From NCBI GenBank assembly GCA_005887685.1, contig VBHJ01000009.1, positions 32,079 to 96,078 on the forward strand: DNA of 64,000 bases, in the 5' to 3' direction. The notes beneath the pieces were generated by a model. It was not told the origin of the DNA. It searched no databases and saw nothing but the letters and a program-made list of their open reading frames with translations. Below are positions 9,461 through 18,674 of this stretch, in pieces. Source of the DNA: Chloroflexota bacterium (GTDB taxonomy: Bacteria; Chloroflexota; Dormibacteria; Dormibacterales; Dormibacteraceae). Each line of letters opens with the position of its first letter. The stretch's first letter is position 1. A program made the translations under genes and the position numbers.

Positions 9461-9611
9461 CACGGCGCTTGGGTTAATAAGCCTGAAGCGTTGTCAATTG
9501 CTCTGAATCAGGGCAAAAGTCGGGGGTTTTGGAGCCGGATCGGTCGGGCTTGACGCGGGGGCGGGTGCATTGTGACGGAAATGCCGCCGCTTGACCAGCC
9601 CGGAGAAAAGC

Positions 9612-9646
9612 GAAGCAGCCCGGGGCAGTGGGCTGCTTCTCTTTTA
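9612..9646. terminator. Hairpin terminator, possibly bidirectional
   Basis: GAAGCAGCCC-GGGGCAGT-GGGCTGCTTC (10-bp stem); TCTTTT on the plus side, GCTTTTC on the minus side. Confidence 0.75.
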
Positions 9647-9666
9647 GAACGTCGGACCGCGGGCGT

Positions 9667-9972
9667 CTACGGGCTCGCGTGCACGGCGCCGAGCACGTTT
9701 CCGTACATGACACCCAGCGCGAGCAATCCGAGGAGAGAGAGCAGGACCAGGATGAAGGCCCGCGCGCATGCGTCCATCAGCCACGACTCCTCGGTCGAGT
9801 CCGAATCGGCGACGTTCCAACGCCGCCCGTAGAGGCCGGCTCTCACGGACAGACCGATGGTCGCCAGCAGGATGATGAATAGAACAGCCATCACATAGGT
9901 CGAGGGCGTGGACACCGAGCGGGTCGGCGTCCACGCCATCCAGACAACGCGCCGCGGGGCGAATGTGAACAT
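9667..9972 (-). CDS. Small membrane protein, hypothetical
   Basis: Two hydrophobic segments; followed by the terminator at 9612-9646. Confidence 0.55.
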   Translation of the reverse strand: MFTFAPRRVVWMAWTPTRSVSTPSTYVMAVLFIILLATIGLSVRAGLYGRRWNVADSDSTEESWLMDACARAFILVLLSLLGLLALGVMYGNVLGAVHASP

Positions 9973-9989
9973 GTCGGGTCCGCTTCAAA

Positions 9990-11006
9990 TTGCGCCCCGG
10001 CGCCAGACGTCATTTGAGGACGCGAGCGCCCCCGGACTCGGCCAATACTCGTGACGGGGGACGCGTTCTTCTAGGCGTGGAGGTCCCGCTGCTGCTTCAG
10101 TTCTCGATCGCCTTGTTCACCGGCATGGTGGCGGCCACTTTCGTGCCGCCGGTCCGGAGGTCGATCCCCAAGCCCGTAGAGATCCTTCTTTGGGTCGGCT
10201 TGGTGTCGGTATGCGTGCTCGGCGTGGCCAGCATCACCGACCCCAACGCGCGTGAGCTCAGCGCATCGGCAGCCTGGGCCGCGAACCAGATCCTCAATAC
10301 GCTGGTCGGTCTGGCGCTGGGAGGATTCGGCGGCTGGATCCTGGACCATCGCTTCCCGATCGCGAGCTGGCTCGTGATCATCGCCGGCACCGACATTTTT
10401 GCCCTCATGTTTCTTCACTCGATGCGCCGCGCCCAGCCATGGCGACCACGCATCAGGCTGCGCGAGTGGATGGAGCTGCCAGTGCCCGAGCCCCCCACAG
10501 CGACGGCGCGTCGCCGGCTCGTCCTTGCGGACCCGCTCGCCGATGTGAACCGCAGGCTCGCCGCCACCGGCGCGATTGCCGGGACGGCGGCCCTGGCCAA
10601 GATGATCGACTTTTCGATCTGGGTGCGGAACATCATGGTTCCGCGTGAGGCTCGCCGGCTGGCGCGGGTTGCGGTTGTCGGACGGGTCGAGTCGCAAGCT
10701 CGCTTGGAGGGGCTGCGTGACGCGACGGCGCACCTCCAGTACGCAGCGCGCTCCTGGTATGCGGCCGCGGGCGAGCCCGCGATCAGCGGTCTCGCTGTCA
10801 AGGCCGGCAGTGCGGTACGCACCGCGCGAGCAGCCAGGCAAGGTCTGAGCCCGAGCGCTCTGCGACCGGGTCAGGTGATCGACATCCACGCGCTTATGAG
10901 CGCGCAATCGCTCGGCTGGTACGGACCCTTGACCGCCGCACCGAACGAGTCACCGGGGGAACAGGATGGCGCTGAATCACAACGATCAGATCGTCTGGCC
11001 TCGTAG
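9990..11006 (+). CDS. Hypothetical membrane protein (true start may be downstream, near GTG ~10078)
   Basis: N-terminal TM segments LLLQFSIALFTGMVAATFVPP, ILLWVGLVSVCVLGVASI, then a soluble Arg-rich region. Confidence 0.6.
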   Translation: MRPGARRHLRTRAPPDSANTRDGGRVLLGVEVPLLLQFSIALFTGMVAATFVPPVRRSIPKPVEILLWVGLVSVCVLGVASITDPNARELSASAAWAANQILNTLVGLALGGFGGWILDHRFPIASWLVIIAGTDIFALMFLHSMRRAQPWRPRIRLREWMELPVPEPPTATARRRLVLADPLADVNRRLAATGAIAGTAALAKMIDFSIWVRNIMVPREARRLARVAVVGRVESQARLEGLRDATAHLQYAARSWYAAAGEPAISGLAVKAGSAVRTARAARQGLSPSALRPGQVIDIHALMSAQSLGWYGPLTAAPNESPGEQDGAESQRSDRLAS

Positions 11007-13050
11007 GGTAAACGGCATGCGACGGCGCGCCAGCGCCGCGCACGTTCTGAGCAAAGGCAAGGTTTCGCGACCAGCCGGCTGGCTCGTGCGGCTCTTCATC
11101 CTGGTCGTGATCGCCGTGCCGAGTCTGATCATCACGTCACCGGGCTACGTCGCATTCGCCGATAAGCTGCCCGACCCGAGCCAGGTGACCTCCGCCATTC
11201 CCGGGGATACGTTGATCTACGCGTCCGACGGCAAGACGCTCCTCGCGGACCTGCACCCGCCCGGCTATCAGAGCTACTACGAACCGCTGGTGGACATGGG
11301 AACGCTGCTCCCGGAGGCGGTCATCTCGATCGAGGACCACAACTTCTACTCGGAGCCCGGCATCGACCCGCAGGGCATCATGCGCGCCTCCATCGTCGAC
11401 TATCAATCCGGGTCCGCGGTCCAGGGCGCTTCCACGATCACCCAGCAGCTGGTGAAGCTGCGGCTGGTCGGCAACCAGGCGTCGCTCGACCGCAAGATGC
11501 GCGAGGCGCTCCTCGCGTTCGAGATCGAGCGCCACTACACCAAGGCGGAGATCCTCGAGTGGTACCTGAACAGCGTGTTCTTCGCGAACACCGCATGGGG
11601 CACAGCGGCGGCCTCCAGGATCTACTTCCACAAGCAGACCAAGGACCTGGACCTGGCTCAGGCGTCGATGCTTGCCGGGATCATTCGTGGTCCGACGCTC
11701 TACAACCCGCTCGTCAACTGGACGTCGGCCAAGAACCGGCAGAAGACCGTGCTCGACGCGATGATCCGCGACGGCAAGATCACCGCCTCAGACGCGGCAC
11801 GAGCATTCGCTGAGGACCTCTCGCGGCCGTCCCACATGTTCATGCCCACCAACCAGATAGTGGCGCCGGCCTTCGTCAGCTACGTGACGTCAGCGCTGAT
11901 CGCGCAGTTCGGCAAGGACGCTACCTACAGCGGGGGGCTTCGGGTTGTGACGACGCTGAACTACACGCTCCAAGTCATGGGTCAGGGCGTCGTCAGCAAC
12001 GTCATCGGGTCTCTCGCCTATCGCAGAGTCACTCAAGGTGCCCTGGTGGCCCTTGATCCGACGTCGGGTGCGATCCTGACCATGGTCGGCTCTGCCGATC
12101 CCAACTCCAATGGCGGCCAGTACAACCTGGCCGTCTGGCCTCCGCGAAACCCGGGATCGTCGATGAAGATCTATACGTATACGGCCGCCATCGCGAGCGG
12201 AAAGTTCACCATGACGACGCCGATCGCGGACAGCCGCTTCTCGTATCGGGATCCGATTTCGGGAGAGGTCTATTCGCCGCAGAACTACGACGGGCACACT
12301 CACGGGACGTGCCAGCTCCAGGTGTGCATGGGCAACTCCCTCAACATCCCAGCGGTCAAAGTCGAGCTCGGCATAGGGGTCTCGAGCGTCGTCCAGATGG
12401 CACGCACGATGGGAGCCCCGCCGTACCAGCTCCACGGCACCGACGCGAACGGGTTCCCGATCTACACGAGCGACGACGCGCTCAACACGTATGGCCCGTC
12501 GTTGACCCTCGGCGGTTACGGTGAGACTCCGCTTCAGATGGCGACAGGTGCATCGGTGCTCGCGGCGCAGGGAATTCTGCGCCAGCCATACGCGATCAGT
12601 GTCGTCACCAAGGGCGACAACCTGATGTACGTGCATCAGTACGACCCGGGCAAGCAGGTGGTCGATCCACGGGTCGCGTACATCATGGAGCAGATCATGT
12701 CGAACGACAACAACCGCGCCATGATCTTCGGCCGCAACTCGCTGCTCACACTTCCCGGACGGCGTGTTGGGGTAAAGACCGGAACATCCGACTCGTTTGC
12801 GGATGCCTGGACCGTCGGCTACACACCACACCTGGTCGCTGCGGTTTGGGGCGGCAACGCCAACTGGACCGTCAAGATGACGAACAACTCGGACAGCTAT
12901 TACATCGCCGCGCCGATGTGGCATCCCTTCATGCAGATGGCGCTCGACTCGCTTGGATTGGGCGACGAGTGGTACTCGGAGCCGGCCGGACTGGTCAACC
13001 AGAGCTGTCACGGGCAGACCGCCTACTACATGCCTGGCACCCACTGCTAG
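10966..13050 (+). CDS. Class A penicillin-binding protein (second copy)
   Basis: EDHNFYSEPGIDP, GASTITQQLVKLRL, NPGSSMKIYTY, GVKTGTSDSFADAWTVGYTP; homologous in layout to 2981-5068. Confidence 0.92.
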   Translation: MALNHNDQIVWPRRVNGMRRRASAAHVLSKGKVSRPAGWLVRLFILVVIAVPSLIITSPGYVAFADKLPDPSQVTSAIPGDTLIYASDGKTLLADLHPPGYQSYYEPLVDMGTLLPEAVISIEDHNFYSEPGIDPQGIMRASIVDYQSGSAVQGASTITQQLVKLRLVGNQASLDRKMREALLAFEIERHYTKAEILEWYLNSVFFANTAWGTAAASRIYFHKQTKDLDLAQASMLAGIIRGPTLYNPLVNWTSAKNRQKTVLDAMIRDGKITASDAARAFAEDLSRPSHMFMPTNQIVAPAFVSYVTSALIAQFGKDATYSGGLRVVTTLNYTLQVMGQGVVSNVIGSLAYRRVTQGALVALDPTSGAILTMVGSADPNSNGGQYNLAVWPPRNPGSSMKIYTYTAAIASGKFTMTTPIADSRFSYRDPISGEVYSPQNYDGHTHGTCQLQVCMGNSLNIPAVKVELGIGVSSVVQMARTMGAPPYQLHGTDANGFPIYTSDDALNTYGPSLTLGGYGETPLQMATGASVLAAQGILRQPYAISVVTKGDNLMYVHQYDPGKQVVDPRVAYIMEQIMSNDNNRAMIFGRNSLLTLPGRRVGVKTGTSDSFADAWTVGYTPHLVAAVWGGNANWTVKMTNNSDSYYIAAPMWHPFMQMALDSLGLGDEWYSEPAGLVNQSCHGQTAYYMPGTHC

Positions 13051-13070
13051 GAGAAGGTGACCGCAGACCG

Positions 13071-13259
13071 ATGCAGGCCAGGTTCGACAAGGCGGGCAGG
13101 AGGCTTCCCGACACCGGGCACGGCTGTGGCTGCCAGCTCTGCGCGGACTCGAATGCGCCGCGTTACGAGCGCCGCGAGGACCCCGAACGCGAGCCGCGAG
13201 TGTGGAGTCCGCTGCGGAGACGCGTCGTCCGGATGTTCCAGAGAGCGGCCGCCGGCTGA
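13071..13259 (+). CDS. Small Cys-containing hypothetical protein (HGCGCQLCADSN)
   Basis: 62 codons MQARFDKAGRRLPDTGHGCGCQLCADSNAPRYERREDPEREPRVWSPLRRRVVRMFQRAAAG; its stop codon sits in the loop of the 13247-13269 hairpin. Confidence 0.4.
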   Translation: MQARFDKAGRRLPDTGHGCGCQLCADSNAPRYERREDPEREPRVWSPLRRRVVRMFQRAAAG

Positions 13260-13269
13260 GCCGGCGGCC
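13247..13269. terminator. 10-bp perfect stem with a TGA loop, between convergent genes
   Basis: GGCCGCCGGC-TGA-GCCGGCGGCC; the loop is the stop codon of 13071-13259; no clear T-tract. Confidence 0.55.
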
Positions 13270-13285
13270 TAGATTCTCCTTGCCG

Positions 13286-13888
13286 TCAGCCTTCTACCGC
13301 GAAGCTCGCGGCGCCGTCGTCGAGGGCCGCCTGCGGTCCGTACGAATGCTTCAGCATCACGCGCAGCCGCTCCTTCGCCACGGCCAGCCTCGAGGCCACC
13401 GTGCGCTCAGGAATGCCGAGGGCCTGCGCGATCGCGCGGTTGGTGTAGCCGTGGTAGTGGCGCAGCACGATGGCCGCGGCCTGCTTCGGCGGAAGCTTGG
13501 AGAGGGCGATGGCGAGGTCGCGGTGTTCGACGACCTCTTGCGGGTCGGGCGCGAGGCCCGGCCGGCCCAGCCGGCGAATCACCTCACCGACCTCGCGGAG
13601 GCGCATTTTTCGCTGGTACGAAACCGCGGCGTTGATTGCGATGCGGTGGACCCACGCCTCGGCCGGCGCGATCGGCTGCCATGTCGACCACTTCTTGTAC
13701 GCGCGCTCGAACGCGTCCTGGGCGCAGTCCTCGGCCGCGGCCCTGTCGCCAAGCATCCCGGTCAAGGTGCCCAGGATCTTGCCGTAAGAAGCCTGGTAGA
13801 GACGCTCAAAGTCCGCTTCGTTGCCGGCCTGGTAGCTCGTCGTTGGCTGTTTCGTCTCGCCGGTGCTCGCAGAGATCGGCTCTGCCAT
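13286..13888 (-). CDS. ECF-type RNA polymerase sigma factor
   Basis: FERLYQASYGKILGTLTGMLGDRAAAEDCAQDAFERAYKKW (region 2) and KLPPKQAAAIVLRHYHGYTNRAIAQALGIPERTVASRLAVAKERL (region 4). Confidence 0.9.
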   Translation of the reverse strand: MAEPISASTGETKQPTTSYQAGNEADFERLYQASYGKILGTLTGMLGDRAAAEDCAQDAFERAYKKWSTWQPIAPAEAWVHRIAINAAVSYQRKMRLREVGEVIRRLGRPGLAPDPQEVVEHRDLAIALSKLPPKQAAAIVLRHYHGYTNRAIAQALGIPERTVASRLAVAKERLRVMLKHSYGPQAALDDGAASFAVEG

Positions 13889-14046
13889 GGTTTTGCTTCA
13901 ACCCCCTTGGTTCGGTGAGCTCACGCTCAACCTCGGCCTAACTCTCCGCCTCAGGGGGTATTTGGGTCGCCGTACCGATGGTCGGATTTTGGCTAACTCA
14001 GTTGCAGTAGCAGGTGTCGGCGCGCCCCGCGACGTTTTCAAAAGAG

Positions 14047-15546
14047 ATGAATCCTGGGGCAGACTCAGGCGGAACGTACGCGGTGGACGTGCTGGCAACC
14101 CTGGCCAGCGGTCTCAGCGTGGATGCGACCGAGAGCGGCAGAAAGGCGCTCGAGGTCGTCCGTGAACGCTCGCCTGAGCTGATCGCGATCGGCGAGCAAA
14201 CCGGCGAAGACCTCGTCACGACATCGGCGGGGTTCATCGACATGATGCTCGCCGCGCTGCGCAACGACGTCGAGCTGCCGTGGCCGGACTTCGAGCAGCG
14301 ATCGCGCGATTACGGCCGGCTCCGCGCGGCGCAGGGACTGCCGCTTGAGCTGCTGATCGACGTGCTCGCCGTCTACCGGCGCGCGACGATCGAGCTCATC
14401 TCGCGGCCGATCCAGGGCAAGCCGCACTACGACGAGATCATCACGATCGCGCAAGGCCGGCTTGAGGATGTGACCGAGCGCCTCACCACGGCGATCGCGC
14501 GTGGCTTTCTCGAGCACATCGATGAAGAGCACCGGGCCCGCGAAAGTGAGATGTACGGGCTCGCCGCGATCGTGAGCGCGATGGGACGTTCGCTTGACCT
14601 CGGAGAGACGGCGGAGGTCGCGCTGATCGAGGCCCTCGCCGCGCTTCGGTTGAGCACCGGCGCGTTGTGGCTGCGCGAGCGGTCGTCCTACAAGCTGGTC
14701 CACACAGTCGGCCTGGACGCGGACCAGGTCGATGACTTCGCGCGCCAGGTCGGCCCGCATGTGAAGGCGTCGGCGTCGGCGGTCGGCAGGGCGGAGTCGC
14801 AGGTGGACCGCATCTCCGGCCAGGAGTGGAATGCCCTGCGCGCGCAGCTCCGCGTCCGGGGCAGGACGGTTGGAATGCTGACCGTGGCGACCATGGTCGA
14901 TCGCGTGTTTGGCGCATCCGACCTGCTTTTCACGGCGGCCGTTGCGGACCAGGTGGCCATCGCCATCGACCGCGCGCGCCAGTTCGCGAGCGAGGCCCGC
15001 ACCGACCACCTCACCGGTCTTGCGAACCGCCGCGAGTTCGAGCGGGTCATGGAGCGCGAGGCCGCTCTCGCCGAACGGCACAACCGGCGGCTTTCACTGA
15101 TGATGATCGACCTCGACAACCTGAAGCGGATCAATGACCGGCTTGGACACAGCGCGGGCGACGGAGCGCTGAAGATCGTCGCGCAGCAGCTGCAGCGTGT
15201 CGTGCGGGCATCGGATGTCTGCGCGCGGGTGGGGGGGGACGAGTTCGCGGTTGCGATGCCCGAGACCGACCTCGACCGGGCTCGCGATGTCGCGCTCCGC
15301 CTTCGCGGTGCAGTCGAACACGCCGCCCTCAGCCTGCGCGCGCCGGAGCACGTGGAGGTCAGCGTCGGCATCGCCGCGTGGCGGCCCGGCCAGGACTGGC
15401 AGGCGATCTACAAGGCCGCCGACACCGATCTCTACGAGGACAAGCGGCGGCGCAAGACAGTGCGGCGCTGGCGGCAGGAGGACCAACCGGCGGAGATCCG
15501 GATACTGGGACGGGGCGCCGGGCGGCGACGGGTGTCCGGGGCGTAA
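14047..15546 (+). CDS. Diguanylate cyclase (GAF-like sensor + GGDEF)
   Basis: DHLTGLANRREFERVMERE ... LMMIDLDNLKRINDRLGHSAGDGAL ... CARVGGDEFAVAMPETD ... VSVGIAAW. Start at MNPGADSGG preferred over the track start. Confidence 0.88.
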   Translation: MNPGADSGGTYAVDVLATLASGLSVDATESGRKALEVVRERSPELIAIGEQTGEDLVTTSAGFIDMMLAALRNDVELPWPDFEQRSRDYGRLRAAQGLPLELLIDVLAVYRRATIELISRPIQGKPHYDEIITIAQGRLEDVTERLTTAIARGFLEHIDEEHRARESEMYGLAAIVSAMGRSLDLGETAEVALIEALAALRLSTGALWLRERSSYKLVHTVGLDADQVDDFARQVGPHVKASASAVGRAESQVDRISGQEWNALRAQLRVRGRTVGMLTVATMVDRVFGASDLLFTAAVADQVAIAIDRARQFASEARTDHLTGLANRREFERVMEREAALAERHNRRLSLMMIDLDNLKRINDRLGHSAGDGALKIVAQQLQRVVRASDVCARVGGDEFAVAMPETDLDRARDVALRLRGAVEHAALSLRAPEHVEVSVGIAAWRPGQDWQAIYKAADTDLYEDKRRRKTVRRWRQEDQPAEIRILGRGAGRRRVSGA

Positions 15547-15667
15547 GAAGGGGTTCGAGTCTGCCCCTCCGGCCCTTCGGGCCACCTGCCGGACTAGCCG
15601 GTCCAGGACGCGCTGCCCGCGCCTACTTATTGCCCCATAAATGGGGAGGAGACTTATCTAATTGCCT

Positions 15668-16318
15668 TTATTCCACCAGCGCCAATTCGCGTGCTTTGAC
15701 TATTGCTTCTAGCTTGGAGTGCACTCCCAGCTTGCTGCCCAGGCTGCGGATATGGGTGCGGACTGTCGTGTAGCTGATCCCAAGCCGGCTCGCGATGTCG
15801 CGACTCGACGTGCCCTCCGCCATGAGGCGAAGGACCTCCTTCTCCCGCGGCGTCAACCGCTCGAGCTGCGCTTCGGCCTCGCGCCGGTTGTTGAGCAGCT
15901 GCGCGATCGACCGCGGCGTGAAGAGCGAGCCTCCCTGCGCTACGGTGCGAATTGCGTCGACCACCTCCTGCGCGGCTCGGGACTTGTGGATGAACGCGCT
16001 CGCGCCCGCCTCGAGCGCGGCGAAGCGCGCCGCATCGCTGTCCTCCCGGGTCAGGAAGATGAGCTTGGTCTCAGGGCGCAGCTGGCGGATGCCGGTCGCA
16101 GCGTCCGCGCCCGTCCCGTCGGTGAGCCGGAAGTCGATCAAGACAAGGTCGGGTTTTAGCTCGGCCGCGCGAGCGATCGACTCAGAGACCGATCCGGAGT
16201 GCCCGACCACGGTCATGTCTTCCTGGTCGTTGATGAGCGCGGCCAGACCTTCGGCCACGACCTGGTGATCCTCGACGATCAGGACACGAGTCGTTTCGCT
16301 CTTCATTTCCGTCGCCAC
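15668..16318 (-). CDS. LuxR/NarL-family response regulator
   Basis: REC VLIVEDHQVVAEGLAALI ... DLVLIDFRLTDGTG; HTH LTPREKEVLRLMAEGTSSRDIASRLGISYTTVRTHIRSLGSKLGVHSKLEAI. Confidence 0.92.
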   Translation of the reverse strand: MATEMKSETTRVLIVEDHQVVAEGLAALINDQEDMTVVGHSGSVSESIARAAELKPDLVLIDFRLTDGTGADAATGIRQLRPETKLIFLTREDSDAARFAALEAGASAFIHKSRAAQEVVDAIRTVAQGGSLFTPRSIAQLLNNRREAEAQLERLTPREKEVLRLMAEGTSSRDIASRLGISYTTVRTHIRSLGSKLGVHSKLEAIVKARELALVE

Positions 16319-16319
16319 T

Positions 16320-18098
16320 TTACAGAGGCATCCAGAACTCGACCGTCGTGCCGAGTCCAGGCTCGCTTTCGATCTTGTTCCAGCCTCCCGCCAGAAGGGC
16401 TCTTTCGTGCAGCGCGAGCAGGCCCAGGTGTCCAGGCAGGCGATCGCGTTCTGCGACCACGAAGCCGCGGCCGTTGTCCCGGACCAGTCCGCGCACTCCG
16501 CCGTCGTCGACTCTCAGCGAGACGTGCACCCGGGTGGCGGAAGCGTGCTTCTCGACGTTGGTCAGCGCTTCGGTGAGCTGGCGAAAGATCATCGACCGGT
16601 AGTCATAGGACAGATCGTCTGGAATGTCGAATTCGACCTCCACCTCGGCGCCTGACAGCGACTTGAGGATCTGGACCCGGTCGCGGACGGTCTCCATGAA
16701 TCCGCCGGGGACCTCGAGTGCCGGCGGCCGGACCTCGAACAGCAGTCGGCGTAGCGCCTCTTCGGTCTGGGCGAGCATGTCCTGAGCCTCGGCCAGCAGC
16801 CTGCCCGCATCGCCGTTCGGCTCCCGCAGCCGTTGCAGCTGCAGCTCGACCGCGGTCAGCTTCTGAAGCGCATCGTCGTGCAGGTCGCCCGCAAAGCGCT
16901 TGCGCGCCTTGTCGACGGCGGTCGACACGTTCTTGAGCAGCATCTGGCGCGCGGCGTCGACCTTCTCGAGGCGCTCGACCGTTTTCTTCAGGTCCGCGTC
17001 CGCGTACTTCAGCTGCCAGACCAGTCCCGCCGCAAGACCTGCTTTCTGCAGAACCCAGGCATCTTCGCGCGAGAAACCTTCGCGGCGCCGCGAGTCGTAG
17101 GCCGCGACGAGGCCAAGGCGCTGGTCTCCCGCCCGCCAGGGCACGGAGATGGCGTTGTCAACGTTCAGCACGTCGAGCACGTAGCTGAAGTCGCCCGACT
17201 GGTCGGTGCGTGACGCCCTGAACATCAGGTCATGAAAGACGACCCGGCTCGCCAGGTCGTCGCGGTCCAGCGCGCAGGGCACCGGGTGCAGGCCGGCGAG
17301 AAAAGGGTCATCGATGCCGTGGCCGCCGGCGATCGGATACAACATGCCGTCATCGCTGCGCCGCCAGAAGAGCACTTTGCCCGCCCCGACCAGCTCCGCG
17401 ATGCTGCGAGTAAGGCGGCGGTAGAAGTCGGCCAGGCCATCCCCGGTCCGGGCGTGGCGCGAAACCGCCAGCAGCGCCTGGACCGCCGCTTCATGTGCGT
17501 GCTCGACCCGTTCCGCGCTCTGTGCGCGCTCGTCGTTGATAAGCCGCTGTCGCTCGCTTCGGTCGAGGTCTGCTCGCAGGTTGACGAGTGTGTCGACCAT
17601 CTCCTGGCGCCGCTCCTGGAGCTGTGCGAGCCCGATCGCCGATGCGACCTGATGGGCGAAGATCGCAAAGGTCCGCTGCTGGACCGCCGTGTACCCGCTC
17701 GGGCTGGCGACTCCCAGCATGCCAATCGAGCGGCCGCCCGCCTCCAGCGCCTGCGCGCAAGTCGAGCGGATGCCGGGTGCGGCGTTGTCCGCCATCCCGC
17801 TCCAGATCGCGTTCGACATCGAACCCGAGAGGGCCCGAGCGGTAGCGAAGATGCTCTCCACCTCATCTTCCGGCAGTCCCTGCATCGGGTCGCTGGCCAT
17901 CGTGTACACGTGCTTGCCGTCGCCGCCGTCTTCGGCAAGGGCGAGAAACGCGACCGTCGACCGCGTCAGCTCGATGGCGAGGCGGAGGGCGTGCTCCGCG
18001 ATGTCCGGGACCGTCCTGAAACGAGACAGCTCGGCTGAAGCATTCTGGAACGACTCGAGAACATCGCCGTAACCGGCCCCCGCCCCGACGGTTTCCAA
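16320..18098 (-). CDS. GAF-containing sensor histidine kinase (HisKA_3/HATPase_c)
   Basis: RKRFAGDLHDDALQKLTAVELQLQRLRE, LTEALTNVEKHASATRVHVSL, VRDNGRGF. TTG 18098 has AAGGGGGGAG immediately upstream; the ORF-track start (18233) would make the 18142-18167 palindrome coding. Confidence 0.85.
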   Translation of the reverse strand: METVGAGAGYGDVLESFQNASAELSRFRTVPDIAEHALRLAIELTRSTVAFLALAEDGGDGKHVYTMASDPMQGLPEDEVESIFATARALSGSMSNAIWSGMADNAAPGIRSTCAQALEAGGRSIGMLGVASPSGYTAVQQRTFAIFAHQVASAIGLAQLQERRQEMVDTLVNLRADLDRSERQRLINDERAQSAERVEHAHEAAVQALLAVSRHARTGDGLADFYRRLTRSIAELVGAGKVLFWRRSDDGMLYPIAGGHGIDDPFLAGLHPVPCALDRDDLASRVVFHDLMFRASRTDQSGDFSYVLDVLNVDNAISVPWRAGDQRLGLVAAYDSRRREGFSREDAWVLQKAGLAAGLVWQLKYADADLKKTVERLEKVDAARQMLLKNVSTAVDKARKRFAGDLHDDALQKLTAVELQLQRLREPNGDAGRLLAEAQDMLAQTEEALRRLLFEVRPPALEVPGGFMETVRDRVQILKSLSGAEVEVEFDIPDDLSYDYRSMIFRQLTEALTNVEKHASATRVHVSLRVDDGGVRGLVRDNGRGFVVAERDRLPGHLGLLALHERALLAGGWNKIESEPGLGTTVEFWMPL

Positions 18099-18141
18099 CG
18101 GCTCCCCCCTTAGCACCCGATGTGCGCCTGACAGGATTTTA

Positions 18142-18167
18142 CTTCTCTCGTCCGCGGACGAGAGAAG
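18142..18167. promoter_or_regulatory. Perfect 26-bp palindrome upstream of the histidine kinase gene
   Basis: CTTCTCTCGTCCGCGGACGAGAGAAG equals its own reverse complement. Confidence 0.6.
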
Positions 18168-18276
18168 CATCGCCACCGGTACTCGCGAGTACGGGGGCCG
18201 GGGGCCGCGTTCATGAATCGAGGGGGCTTCCACTGGTTGCTTCAGCGGAGCTCCTCAGGAAGGGGAGAGTGTGGCC

Positions 18277-18576
18277 ATGCAAGCAGTCGAGCGATCTTCA
18301 GTCCAGCGGTACTCAGCGAGGCGGCGGCGTTCTCTAATCGGCATGGTGTCCCGAGCCTTCCAGCTGGTGAACGGCTCGGCGAGTTTGGTCTTGGTCAAAC
18401 CCATCGTGGTCATGGCAGCCAGGGTTCTGGGTCCCGGTCCGACACGACTGCGGCTCGTCAAGCTGGCCCACAACCTCGGCCATAACGGCGTCGTCGCGGC
18501 GCCCCACACGCCCCAGCGAGATGAGTACGATGAGACCCAGGGACCGGCTGCACAGCCCACCAGGCGCGCGGCGTAG
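18277..18576 (+). CDS. Small hypothetical protein with a hydrophobic central segment
   Basis: MQAVERSSVQRYSARRRRSLIGMVSRAFQLVNGSASLVLVKPIVVMAARVLG...; GGAAGGGGAG upstream of ATG. Confidence 0.45.
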   Translation: MQAVERSSVQRYSARRRRSLIGMVSRAFQLVNGSASLVLVKPIVVMAARVLGPGPTRLRLVKLAHNLGHNGVVAAPHTPQRDEYDETQGPAAQPTRRAA

Positions 18577-18674
18577 GTTGGTCTTAGGGGCATTTTCGCC
18601 GCCTTCGGGCGGCTCGCTGGGGAAAAATCTGAGGATCTCAGGTAGTCCCGTCGTAGGAGGCGTTTCTGCTACAG

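Noticed and set aside
15546-15600. GGTTCGAGTC resembling a tRNA T-arm
   Set aside because: Stem/loop sizes do not fit (loop too long) and no acceptor, D or anticodon arm could be built.
18099-18233. N-terminal extension of the histidine kinase from 18233
   Set aside because: A good RBS precedes TTG 18098, and the extension would contain a perfect 26-bp palindrome; kept as an alternative only.
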